From NCBI GenBank assembly GCA_017465505.1, contig JAFTWB010000017.1, positions 1 to 64,000 on the forward strand: DNA of 64,000 nucleotides. Reading direction: 5' to 3'. Shown here in pieces: positions 42,746 to 50,520 of this stretch. This stretch comes from Clostridia bacterium. Lineage in GTDB: Bacteria; Bacillota; Clostridia; Oscillospirales; Acutalibacteraceae. Within the stretch, counting starts at the first letter, position 1, and each line of letters starts with the position of its first letter. The translations under genes were made by a program, and so were the position numbers. The notes under the pieces are model-generated. The model was not told the origin of the DNA. It made no database searches and was given only the letters and a program-made list of their open reading frames with translations.

Positions 42746-43084
42746 CACCGCCGTTGATAAAAGTTCATAAATAAATGAACCTATCCAAAGGCGGAATTGC
42801 CAACCGTGGCTAACGGGTGGAATCGCCAACCGCGGCTAACGGGCGGAATTACCCTCAGTGGCTAGCGGATTCTTTATGCAATATCAAGCACCTGACCCGC
42901 CGTTGATGAGCTTCACCATAAGATGAACCTTCCCAAAGGCGGAATTGCCCACAGTGGCTAACGGACGGAATTGCCCTCAGTGGCTAGCGGATTCTTTATG
43001 CAATATCAAGCACCTGACCCGCCGTTAATGAGCCTCACACTAAGATGAGCCTTCCCAAAGGCGGAATTGCCCTCAGTGGCTAAC
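42746..43084. repeat. cluster of dispersed elements (copy D) with a 122-bp tandem duplication
   Basis: Three units, each starting CCGCCGTTRATGA and ending TGGCTAACGG, with extra partial units (GGCGGAATTGCCCTCAGTGG type). GCTAGCGGATTCTTTATGCA starts at 42861 and again at 42983, so a 122-bp segment is duplicated in tandem. The cluster fills the space between two convergent genes. Confidence 0.85.
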
Positions 43085-43087
43085 TGT

Positions 43088-45382
43088 TTATTTGATTTTT
43101 GCACGGATGATTTTACCGGAGATTGTCTTGGGCAGAGAATCCACAAAGTTTACGATTCTGGGGTACTTGTAGGGAGCGGTACGCTTCTTAACGTACTCCT
43201 GAATTTCCTTCTTGAGAGCGTCACTTTCCTGTGTGCCCTGAGTAAGAATAATAGTAGCCTTAACTACCTGACCTCGGATTTCGTCAGGTGCGGCAGTAAC
43301 TGCACACTCAAGAACATAAGGAAGCTCCATAATAACGGACTCAATCTCAAAGGGTCCGATACGATAGCCCGAAGACTTGATAACATCGTCAACTCGACCA
43401 ACAAACCAGAAGTTACCGTCGGTATCCATCCAAGCGGTATCGCCTGTATGATAGAATCCGTCGTGCCATACCTTCTGAGTAAGGTCGTCGTCAAGATAAT
43501 AACCCATATAAAGACCACAAGGATTGCCCTTGTCTGTCTTAATGCAGATTTCGCCGATATCACCTGCCTTGCAGGGATTGCCGTCCTTGTCAAGAATCTG
43601 GATATCGTAGAGAGGACTGGGCTTGCCCATAGAGCCAACCTTAACCTCGGCACCAACGAAGTTACCGATTGTAAGGGTGGTTTCTGTCTGGCCGTAGCCT
43701 TCCATAAGGCTTATACCTGTTGCCTTGAGGAACTGATGATAAACCTCGGGGTTAAGAGCCTCACCTGCAACGGTGGCGTACTTAACGGAGCTGAGGTCGT
43801 ATTTTGATAAATCCTGACGGATGAAGAATCTGTACATTGTAGGAGGTGCACAGAAGGTAGTGATTTTGTACTGCTTGAAGAGAGGCAGGATGTCGTCTGC
43901 GTCGAAGCGGTCAAAGTCGTAGGTAAATACAGCGGTTTCGCAGAGCCACTGACCATAGAGCTTGCCCCAGAGAGCTTTACCCCAGCCTGTGTCGGAAATT
44001 GTGAAGTGCATACCGTTGGGGTCAACGTTGTGCCAGTATTTGGCGGTGATGAAATGACCCAGAGGATACTTGTGGTTGTGAGCGGCGATTTTGGGATTGC
44101 CTGTTGTGCCTGAGGTGAAGAACATAATGAGGGGGTCGTCACCGCAGGGAGAATCTTCTGTTCTCTTGTATTTTGTGGAGAACTTCTCAAACTCATCCTC
44201 AAAGGTGTGCCAGCCTTCACGCTTGCCGTTAACGCTTACCTTAACCTCAAGAGTGGGGCTATTGAGAGCAGCCTTGTCTGCCTCGTCGGCAGTTTCACCG
44301 TCGGCGGTACAGATGATAGCCTTTACGCCTGCTGCGTTGAAGCGGTACTCAAAGTCGTGCTCTTTAAGAAGGTTGGTTGCAGGAATTGCAATAGCACCGA
44401 TTTTGTGAAGTGCAAGGATGGAGAACCAGAACTGATAATGACGCTTTAACACAAGCATAACTCTGTCGCCCTTTCTGATACCAAGGGACTCAAAGTAGTT
44501 CGCGGTCATATTGGAATACTCCATCATATCCTTGTAAGAGAAAACTCTCTCCTGCTTGGTGTTTGTAAGGTGAACCATAGCGGTTTTGTCGGGACATTTT
44601 TGAGCTAAACCGTCGATAACATCAAAAGCAAAGTTGAACTTATCCTCGTTTTTGAAGCTGATACCTGAAAGCACACCGTTTTCGTCGGTTTCGGTGGTGA
44701 TAAACTTCTCGTAAACGGGATTTTCCAGCTTTGCAAGGTCTGTATTGGTTGTGGTAGCGGCAATTACCTTTTCCTCGTAATTTGCCATACCGTTGGTATC
44801 GGGATTGATAACAATAGCGTAAATCTCACAGTCGCTTCCGCCGATAGCACGTTCATCGTGAGGAATTGAGCTGTCGTAGTAAATGCTGTCGCCCTCGTGT
44901 AAGATTTCGTATCTGTCGCCCACCTGAATTTTCATACTGCCCTTTAAAACGATATCAATCTCGTGGCCTGTATGAGTAGAAAGGTGCATAGGCTCGTTCT
45001 GAGCCTGCTCAGAGTAAGGAATAACAACGTGGAAAGGCTCTGCCAGCTTATTTTTGAAAGCAGGAGCAAGGTTGTAGTATTTGAAGCCCTCACGTCTTGC
45101 AAAGGGCATACCCTCGCCTTTTCTTACAACAGTGTACTGAGTAAGCAAGGGGCTTGTGCCTTCCATAATGTCTGTGATATCGAGAGAGCAGACATTTGCA
45201 AACTTATAGATAAATGTAAAGCTGAAATCACTCTGACCAGACTCAAGCTGGCGGTACTCCTCGGCAGTTGTGCCTGTCTTTTTAGCCATCTGCTCTACTG
45301 TAAAGCCTAAATCCTCACGAACGCTTTTAATTCGGTTTGCCACCTCTTTTATTCTTTCGTCAATCATCAAGTTCTGTGACAA
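43088..45382 (-). CDS. HTH-cupin-acyl-CoA ligase fusion
   Basis: 764 residues; TTG start at 45380-45382 with AAAGGAGAGG upstream. Domains: XRE-type HTH (about 10-65: 'RIKSVREDLGFTVEQMAKKTGTTAEEYRQLESGQSDFSF'), cupin (about 110-190: 'HTGHEIDIVLKGSMKIQVGDRYEILHEGDSIYYDSSIPHDERA'), then an ANL-family AMP-forming acyl-CoA synthetase (about 265-764) with 'MFFTSGTTGNPKIAAH', 'EGYGQTETT', 'YHTGDTAWMD' and the catalytic Lys 757 in 'SGKIIR'. It resembles the medium-chain/acetyl group of ligases. Activates a carboxylic acid as acyl-CoA; HTH-cupin alone is a known regulator type, so the fusion may sense a metabolite or bind DNA. Expression is controlled by a T-box leader. Confidence 0.9.
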   Translation of the reverse strand: MSQNLMIDERIKEVANRIKSVREDLGFTVEQMAKKTGTTAEEYRQLESGQSDFSFTFIYKFANVCSLDITDIMEGTSPLLTQYTVVRKGEGMPFARREGFKYYNLAPAFKNKLAEPFHVVIPYSEQAQNEPMHLSTHTGHEIDIVLKGSMKIQVGDRYEILHEGDSIYYDSSIPHDERAIGGSDCEIYAIVINPDTNGMANYEEKVIAATTTNTDLAKLENPVYEKFITTETDENGVLSGISFKNEDKFNFAFDVIDGLAQKCPDKTAMVHLTNTKQERVFSYKDMMEYSNMTANYFESLGIRKGDRVMLVLKRHYQFWFSILALHKIGAIAIPATNLLKEHDFEYRFNAAGVKAIICTADGETADEADKAALNSPTLEVKVSVNGKREGWHTFEDEFEKFSTKYKRTEDSPCGDDPLIMFFTSGTTGNPKIAAHNHKYPLGHFITAKYWHNVDPNGMHFTISDTGWGKALWGKLYGQWLCETAVFTYDFDRFDADDILPLFKQYKITTFCAPPTMYRFFIRQDLSKYDLSSVKYATVAGEALNPEVYHQFLKATGISLMEGYGQTETTLTIGNFVGAEVKVGSMGKPSPLYDIQILDKDGNPCKAGDIGEICIKTDKGNPCGLYMGYYLDDDLTQKVWHDGFYHTGDTAWMDTDGNFWFVGRVDDVIKSSGYRIGPFEIESVIMELPYVLECAVTAAPDEIRGQVVKATIILTQGTQESDALKKEIQEYVKKRTAPYKYPRIVNFVDSLPKTISGKIIRAKIK

Positions 45383-45440
45383 TGGGATCCTCTCCTTTAC
45401 CGATAAATTTAATGAGATAAAATAAAATAAAATGATATGA

Positions 45441-45724
45441 AAAATAAAAAAGCCGTCTCAAAGGAAAAACCTTGAGACGACTGAAAAAACTTTCTAAGCC
45501 GCGGTACCACTCAATTTGCGAGGACTATCGCCCTACACCGCTTACAGGTTCTGACAAACCCTCTGTCTTAACGCGACATTCACGGGAGCGTCTACTCAGG
45601 CAAGACCTTTTCGGACTCCGGCTCGGAAGGGATAATCAAACGGTAAGACTCAATACAACCTCGCACCAAACGGTTGCTCTCTGAAATAAAGCCAGACCTG
45701 ACTTCTTCGTCACAGCCTTTAATG
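45441..45724 (-). ncRNA. T-box riboswitch leader
   Basis: On the minus strand the leader contains the stem I AG-bulge/distal-loop signature AGAGAGC...TTTGGTG (AGAGAGC at 45676-45682), the T-box TGAGTGGTACCGCGG (45499-45513) and a terminator, CGTCTCAAGG / CTTTGAGACGG-type stem (45454-45480) with a T tract to 45441. The antiterminator bulge reads UGGU, which pairs with a tRNA ACCA end, i.e. discriminator A. In stem I the likely specifier is AUU (Ile) at 45634-45636, followed by A and by UCCCUUCCGAG. It is a transcription-attenuation T-box about 60 nt before the acyl-CoA ligase fusion. Specifier assignment is by eye and less certain than the T-box itself. Confidence 0.9.
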
Positions 45725-45730
45725 TAGTAA

Positions 45731-45759
45731 AGAATAGCAAAAACAACTTAATTTGTCAA
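45731..45759 (-). promoter_or_regulatory. promoter of the T-box transcript
   Basis: TTGACA (45754-45759), 17 bp, TATTCT (45731-45736) on the minus strand; start near 45724, giving a leader of about 340 nt. Confidence 0.85.
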
Positions 45760-45881
45760 TAGTTTTTTAAAAGTTTTCTTTTTTTCTTAAAAACCCCTTT
45801 ATATTTTCAGATTTATGTTGTATAATACAGGTGTATGTGCGAACCAGCACAAAACACATATATGTAAAGGAGCTTATTATT

Positions 45882-46748
45882 ATGCCATTAGTTAATGCAA
45901 AAGAAATGCTTACAAAGGCAAAGGCAGGCCACTATGCAGTTGGCCAGTTCAACATCAACAACCTTGAGTGGACAAAAGCTATCCTCTTAACAGCACAGGA
46001 GCTCAACTCTCCCGTTATCCTCGGTGTTTCTGAGGGTGCAGGCAAGTACATGTGCGGCTACACAACCATCGTTGGTATGGTTAACGGTATGCTCAATGAG
46101 CTTAACATCACTGTTCCCGTTGCTCTTCACCTTGACCACGGCTCTTACGACGGTGCAAAGGCTTGTATCGCAGCAGGTTTCTCTTCCGTAATGTTCGACG
46201 GTTCTCACTATGCAATTGAAGAGAACATCGCAAAAACTAAGGAACTCGTTGCTATCTGCGAGGAGAAGGGTCTTTCCATTGAGGCTGAGGTTGGTTCTAT
46301 CGGCGGCGAGGAAGACGGCGTTGTTGGCGCAGGCGAATGTGCTGACCCCGACGAGTGCAAGATGATTGCTGATTTAGGCGTTACAATGCTTGCAGCAGGT
46401 ATCGGTAACATCCACGGCAAATACCCCGAGAACTGGGCAGGTCTTTCCTTCGAAACTTTAGAGGCTATTTCTGCTAAGACAGGCGATATGCCCTTAGTTC
46501 TCCACGGCGGCACAGGTATCCCCGAGGATATGATTAAGAAGGCTATTGACCTTGGCGTTTCCAAAATCAACGTTAACACAGAGTGCCAGCTTGCTTTCGC
46601 TGCTGCTACAAGAGAGTACGTTGAGGCAGGCAAAGACCTTCAGGGCAAGGGCTTCGACCCCAGAAAGCTTCTCGCTCCCGGCTTTGAGGCTATCAAGGCA
46701 ACAGTTAAGGAGAAGATGGAGCTCTTCGGTTCTGTAAACAAGGCTTAA
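45882..46748 (+). CDS. fba: class II fructose-1,6-bisphosphate aldolase
   Basis: 288 residues from the ATG at 45882 (RBS AAAGGAG). Zn-dependent aldolase of glycolysis and gluconeogenesis. 'YAVGQFNINNLEWTKAIL' start, 'VALHLDHGSYDGAKACIAAGFSSVMFDGSH' (catalytic Asp and Zn His), 'EAEVGSIGGEEDGV' and 'LVLHGGTGIPEDMIKKAIDLGVSKINVNTE' are the family blocks. A TATAAT lies at about 45821-45826. Monocistronic, with its own terminator. Confidence 0.97.
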   Translation: MPLVNAKEMLTKAKAGHYAVGQFNINNLEWTKAILLTAQELNSPVILGVSEGAGKYMCGYTTIVGMVNGMLNELNITVPVALHLDHGSYDGAKACIAAGFSSVMFDGSHYAIEENIAKTKELVAICEEKGLSIEAEVGSIGGEEDGVVGAGECADPDECKMIADLGVTMLAAGIGNIHGKYPENWAGLSFETLEAISAKTGDMPLVLHGGTGIPEDMIKKAIDLGVSKINVNTECQLAFAAATREYVEAGKDLQGKGFDPRKLLAPGFEAIKATVKEKMELFGSVNKA

Positions 46749-46752
46749 GCAA

Positions 46753-46823
46753 GGTAGCCCCTTGAGGGCAATTCGCCTTTGGACAGGTTACATTCAGATG
46801 TTAACTTTCATCAACGGCGGGTT
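46753..46823. repeat. dispersed element, copy E
   Basis: TAGCCCCTTGAGGGCAATTC..GCCTTTGGACAGGTT..CATCAACGGCGGGTT: same orientation as copy B, directly after the fba stop. Confidence 0.7.
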
Positions 46824-46848
46824 GGATAAAACTTAACACAAACAAATC

Positions 46849-46878
46849 ACCGCTGAGGTTAATTCCTCAGCGGTTTTT
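46849..46878 (+). terminator. rho-independent terminator of fba
   Basis: ACCGCTGAGG / CCTCAGCGGT perfect stem and TTTTTG. The stem core is the same as in the terminator at 42684-42719. Confidence 0.9.
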
Positions 46879-46893
46879 GTTTGCAATGAAAAA

Positions 46894-46965
46894 CCCCGCC
46901 GTTAATAAAACGACGGGATTAAACTAAACTTTATAATAGGCGGAACTGCCCTGTCGTGGCTAACG
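46894..46965. repeat. dispersed element, copy F
   Basis: CCCCGCCGTTAATAAAACG ... TAGGCGGAACTGCCCTGTCG ... GGCTAACG, in the opposite orientation to copy E, ending two bases before the serA stop codon. Confidence 0.7.
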
Positions 46966-46967
46966 AC

Positions 46968-48128
46968 TTACTCGATAACTCTAACCTTGATTACATCCTC
47001 AAGGTTTTCTGTTGCTTTTGCAGCCTCTGCTGCAGGACCTGTAACGTCAATAATCATATAGCCGTAGTCGCCGCGGCTCTTGCTTTCCATATTGTCAACA
47101 TTTGCGCCTGTTGCTGCAATTGCACCTGTAACAGTAGCAATAACGTTGGGCTTGTTGCGGTGAAGAACACAAATTCTTGTGTCTGCACTTCTTGCCATAG
47201 AAACTGCGGGGAAGTTAACGGAGTTCTTGATGTTACCGTTCTCAAGGTAATCCTTAACCTGGTCAGCTGCCATAACTGCACAGTTGTCCTCGCTCTCGGG
47301 AGTAGAAGCACCAAGGTGAGGCATAGCAACAACGCCATCCTCGCAGAGAAGGTCGTCTGTAGCAAAGTCTGTAACGTACTTTGCTACCTTGCCGCTCTTA
47401 AGAGCCTCAAGCATATCGGCAGAGTTTATAAGACCGTCACGGGAGTAGTTGAGGATTCTTACGCCGTCTTTCATCATAGCGATAGTTTCCTTGTTGATTG
47501 TACCCTTAGTAGAAGCATTGAGGGGAACGTGGATTGTGATGTAATCGCACTCCTTGTAAATCTCCTCAACAGAAGTTGCGTGGTTAATGCTGTTCTTAAG
47601 CTTCCAAGCAGCGTCAACAGAGATATAGGGGTCGTAGCCGTATACTTCCATACCTAAGGACTTAGCAGCATTAGCAACTAAGATACCGATAGCACCAAGG
47701 CCGATAACGCCAAGCTTTTTGCCCATAATTTCAGGGCCAACGAACTGGCTCTTGCCCTTTTCTACCATTTTGCCAACCTCAGCACCGTTGCCCTTAAGTG
47801 TCTTTGCCCACTCAATGCCGCCGATAACATTACGGGAAGCAAGGAAAAGACCTGCAATAACAAGCTCTTTAACTGCGTTTGCATTTGCACCGGGAGTATT
47901 GAAAACTACAATACCCTCTTCAGCGCACTTGTCAACGGGGATGTTGTTGGTGCCTGCACCTGCTCTTGCAATAGCAAGAAGGCTCTCAGGCATAGCCATA
48001 TCGTGCATAGAAGCACTTCTTACAAGCACTGCGTCAGGTGTGTCGCAAGCGTCTGTGATTGTATAGTTTGCGCCGAGTCTGTCTGTACCGATAGCGGCGA
48101 TTTTGTTAAGTGTAAGAATATTATACAT
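46968..48128 (-). CDS. serA: D-3-phosphoglycerate dehydrogenase
   Basis: 386 residues from the ATG at 48126-48128. First step of serine synthesis (3-phosphoglycerate to 3-phosphohydroxypyruvate). NAD-binding 'KKLGVIGLGAIGILVANAAKSLGMEVYGYDP', catalytic-type 'MMKDGVRILNYSRDGLINS' and 'DDLLCEDGVVAMPHLGASTPESEDN' with the catalytic His, and a C-terminal ACT domain ('RICVLHRNKPNVIATVTGAIAATGANVDNM') that may bind serine. Overlaps serC by eight bases. No intervening-domain insertion: short SerA type. Confidence 0.95.
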   Translation of the reverse strand: MYNILTLNKIAAIGTDRLGANYTITDACDTPDAVLVRSASMHDMAMPESLLAIARAGAGTNNIPVDKCAEEGIVVFNTPGANANAVKELVIAGLFLASRNVIGGIEWAKTLKGNGAEVGKMVEKGKSQFVGPEIMGKKLGVIGLGAIGILVANAAKSLGMEVYGYDPYISVDAAWKLKNSINHATSVEEIYKECDYITIHVPLNASTKGTINKETIAMMKDGVRILNYSRDGLINSADMLEALKSGKVAKYVTDFATDDLLCEDGVVAMPHLGASTPESEDNCAVMAADQVKDYLENGNIKNSVNFPAVSMARSADTRICVLHRNKPNVIATVTGAIAATGANVDNMESKSRGDYGYMIIDVTGPAAEAAKATENLEDVIKVRVIE

Positions 48129-49206
48129 TTTTCTCTTCAAACTCCTTCATAACAGCAACTAACTTCTCAACGCCTTCGATGGGCATAGCATTGTAGATAG
48201 AAGCACGCATACCGCCAACAGAGCGATGGCCCTTGATGTTAACGATACCGTTCTCAGTACAAACCTTAACGAACTCTGCGTCTAAATCTGCGTTGCCTGT
48301 AACGAAGGGAACGTTCATAAGAGAGCGGTCTTCCTTAACAACTGTACCCTTGAAGAGCTTGGAGTTATCGAGGAAATCATAAAGGATAGCTGCCTTTTTC
48401 TCGTTGAGCTCCTTCATCTTCTCAAGGCCGCCGATTTCGTTCTTAATCCACTCAAGAACCAGCTTTGCAATGTAGATTGTGTAGCAGGGAGGAGTGTTGA
48501 ACATAGAATCGTTGTCTGCGTGTGTGGAGTAGTTGAACATTGTGGGAGTAATCTCCTGAGCGTTACCGATAAGGTCCTCACGGATAATTACAACAGTAAG
48601 ACCTGCAGGAGCCATATTCTTCTGAGCACCTGCGTAAAGCATACCGAACTTGGAAACGTCGATAGGCTCGGAAAGAATGCAGGAAGAAACATCTGCAACA
48701 AGGGGAACGTCACCTGTATCGGGAAGCTCGTGATAAACAGTACCGTAGATGGTGTTGTTCATACAGATGTGGAAGTAGTCTGCGTCAGGTGTGAAGGTAG
48801 ACTTGTCGAGCTTGGGAATGTAGGAGAAGGTCTTATCTTCAGAAGAAGCTACAACGTTTGCCTTGCCGTAGCGAGAGCCCTCTTTGTAAGCCTTCTTAGC
48901 CCACTGACCTGTGATAACATAGTCAGCCTTGCCGGACTTATTCATAAGGTTTAAAGGAATCATTGCGAACTGAGAAGAAGCACCGCCCTGAAGGAAAAGA
49001 ACCTTGTAGTTGTCGGGGATGTTCATTACTTCTCTTAAGAGTGCCTCAGCCTCTTTGATGATTGCGTCATATACCTTGGAGCGGTGGGACATTTCCATTA
49101 CGGACTGACCGCTGCCCTGGTAATCCATCATCTCGTCTGCTGCCTTCTTTAAAACTGCCTCAGGCAGTACGGAAGGACCTGCGGAAAAATTATAAACTCT
49201 TGCCAT
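48121..49206 (-). CDS. serC: phosphoserine aminotransferase
   Basis: 361 residues. PLP enzyme, second step of serine synthesis. 'VYNFSAGPSVLPEAVLKKAADEMMDYQGSGQSVMEMSHRS' start, 'LFLQGGASSQFAMIPLNLM', 'DVSSCILSEPIDVSKFGMLYAGAQKNMAPAGLTVVIIR' with the PLP Lys in 'AGAQKN', and 'GHRSVGGMRASIYNAMP'. RBS AAGGGAG. First gene of serC-serA; a phosphoserine phosphatase is not in the window. Confidence 0.97.
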   Translation of the reverse strand: MARVYNFSAGPSVLPEAVLKKAADEMMDYQGSGQSVMEMSHRSKVYDAIIKEAEALLREVMNIPDNYKVLFLQGGASSQFAMIPLNLMNKSGKADYVITGQWAKKAYKEGSRYGKANVVASSEDKTFSYIPKLDKSTFTPDADYFHICMNNTIYGTVYHELPDTGDVPLVADVSSCILSEPIDVSKFGMLYAGAQKNMAPAGLTVVIIREDLIGNAQEITPTMFNYSTHADNDSMFNTPPCYTIYIAKLVLEWIKNEIGGLEKMKELNEKKAAILYDFLDNSKLFKGTVVKEDRSLMNVPFVTGNADLDAEFVKVCTENGIVNIKGHRSVGGMRASIYNAMPIEGVEKLVAVMKEFEEKNV

Positions 49207-49246
49207 TTTAAAAACTCCCTTTCGTGCAAGATTTGATTATGTAACA

Positions 49247-49287
49247 TTCATATTAGGGCATATGTTAAAATATTAACCCAATATGAA
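49247..49287 (-). promoter_or_regulatory. long inverted repeat in the serC leader
   Basis: TTCATATTAGGG (49247-49258) and CCCAATATGAA (49277-49287) are inverted copies, with TTAA/TTAA also paired inside. It overlaps the transcription start region just downstream of the -10 box, so it is an operator or a 5' stem-loop candidate for serine control. Confidence 0.5.
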
Positions 49288-49289
49288 CA

Positions 49290-49318
49290 ATTATATTACT
49301 TTGAAACTCATAAGTCAA
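49290..49318 (-). promoter_or_regulatory. promoter of serC-serA
   Basis: TTGACT (49313-49318), 17 bp, TATAAT (49290-49295) on the minus strand. Confidence 0.85.
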
Positions 49319-49320
49319 GA

Positions 49321-49357
49321 AAAAAGCAAAGCTGTCCGAAAAAAATCGGACAGCTTT
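49321..49357 (-). terminator. rho-independent terminator
   Basis: AAAGCTGTCCGA / TCGGACAGCTTT perfect stem, T-rich tail on the minus strand; ends the 343-residue membrane protein gene. Confidence 0.88.
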
Positions 49358-49369
49358 CGTCAATTTCTT

Positions 49370-50401
49370 TTATTTATCGCTGAAAACGTCGTAATCTCTG
49401 GGCTTTCTGTCCTGAATTTTCTTGGTTTTCTTTGAATTTTTGCGGTTCTTCTTGCTTTTTTGGAGCTCACGCTTAAGGTTTTTGAAGAAGTAGCCTGTGC
49501 TCTTTACTGCCTGTCGGCTGCTCTTTACCACCTTATTCTCGCCTGCCTGAGCCAAAGGCTTTTGCGAAGGCTGAGAGGTGTTTGTGCCGAAAGCGTCCTC
49601 AAAGAAGGCGTCACTGGTTTTGTAGCCGCCTAAATTTTCAGGACTTTGAGGTCTGTTTGCCTTTTTCTCGGCACGAGATAAAACATCGTAATCTCTTTTT
49701 CTTTCAAGCTCTTTTTGGCGTCTGCGTTTCTCTTCCCTGCTTTTTTTGCTCATAAAGTAAGAGAAAACAAGGAAAGCAACCAAAAGCACCACAAGAACAA
49801 TAAGGATAATCAGCAGGATTTTCCAGACACTTGCCTTGGGAGCGTTGCTGAGGATTTCGTCAAACTTAACGCTTGAAACAATCTCGCGGATTAAGGAAAT
49901 CTCCTCTGAGGTCAGAGCGTCACCCTGAGATGTAGACATAATTACAATGCTCATTCCGTTGACAATTGTAATGCTCTGTCTGCCGTAAACTTCCGTATTC
50001 TTCACATAATCATAGGTGGAAAAATCAAGGAAAAGCACACCGCCGTAAGTACCCTCGGTACAGTCGCTGTACTCGGAATTTTCAAGGATTGCGTTTTTGT
50101 ATTCATCCAGAGCGGAAGAAGACAAAAGAGAAAGATTGAAAAACTCCTCTGTTTTATCGTCCTTTTGCATAAGCACACGGATGTCCAAATCGGGTGCAGA
50201 GCTTGCCGCCTCAAGATAAATACCCTCGGTCATAGTGGGCTTATTGTTTCGGGTTGCCACCGCCATATAATCGGGGATATCGATGGACATTTTAAGCTCT
50301 TCTATATAATAGGTCTTGCCCAGAGCACTTACACCAAAAACGGAAAGCACAAGGCAAAGCACTGCAAAAATCAAACACACAACAGATTTGAAGTTACGCA
50401 T
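49370..50401 (-). CDS. hypothetical membrane protein with basic cytoplasmic tail
   Basis: 343 residues. Signal peptide or first anchor (4-27, FKSVVCLIFAVLCLVLSVFG), an extracytoplasmic domain of about 165 residues (ELKMSIDIPDYMAVATR ... EISLIREIVSSVKFDE) that looks like a PsbP/DUF-type stress-response fold but is not firmly recognised, one membrane span (about 197-220, ILLIILIVLVVLLVAFLVFSYFM), and a long, very basic cytoplasmic tail with many Lys and Arg. The motif RDYDV-x-S occurs twice, near 239 (RDYDVLSR) and at the C-terminus (RDYDVFSDK). RBS AGGAGGG. It follows the dockerin glycosidase gene's opposite end and has its own terminator. No function is proposed. Confidence 0.75.
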   Translation of the reverse strand: MRNFKSVVCLIFAVLCLVLSVFGVSALGKTYYIEELKMSIDIPDYMAVATRNNKPTMTEGIYLEAASSAPDLDIRVLMQKDDKTEEFFNLSLLSSSALDEYKNAILENSEYSDCTEGTYGGVLFLDFSTYDYVKNTEVYGRQSITIVNGMSIVIMSTSQGDALTSEEISLIREIVSSVKFDEILSNAPKASVWKILLIILIVLVVLLVAFLVFSYFMSKKSREEKRRRQKELERKRDYDVLSRAEKKANRPQSPENLGGYKTSDAFFEDAFGTNTSQPSQKPLAQAGENKVVKSSRQAVKSTGYFFKNLKRELQKSKKNRKNSKKTKKIQDRKPRDYDVFSDK

Positions 50402-50473
50402 TTTCGTCCCTCCTGATAATTTGTGAGATTAAAATTTTACAGGAAAAGGGCGATTTTGTCAATGAGTATACAG

Positions 50474-50507
50474 AAAAATCCGCTCGGGATTTCTCCCAAG
50501 CGGATTT
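50474..50507 (-). terminator. terminator of the 1,609-residue gene
   Basis: AAATCCGCTTGGG / CCCGAGCGGATTT stem (one G-T pair) and TTTTT on the minus strand. Confidence 0.88.
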
Positions 50508-50520
50508 AAAAGCTCTTTAG

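Noticed and set aside
42539-42829. 96-residue minus-strand frame after the dockerin gene
   Set aside because: It crosses the dockerin end, the terminator and a dispersed repeat; no coding signal.
45634-45637. Aspartate (GAU) as T-box specifier
   Set aside because: The base after it would be U instead of the usual purine, and the UGGU bulge requires discriminator A, while tRNA-Asp has G.
45472-45684. Plus-strand 70-residue reading frame
   Set aside because: It lies wholly inside the T-box leader on the other strand and has no ribosome site; it is a by-product of RNA structure.
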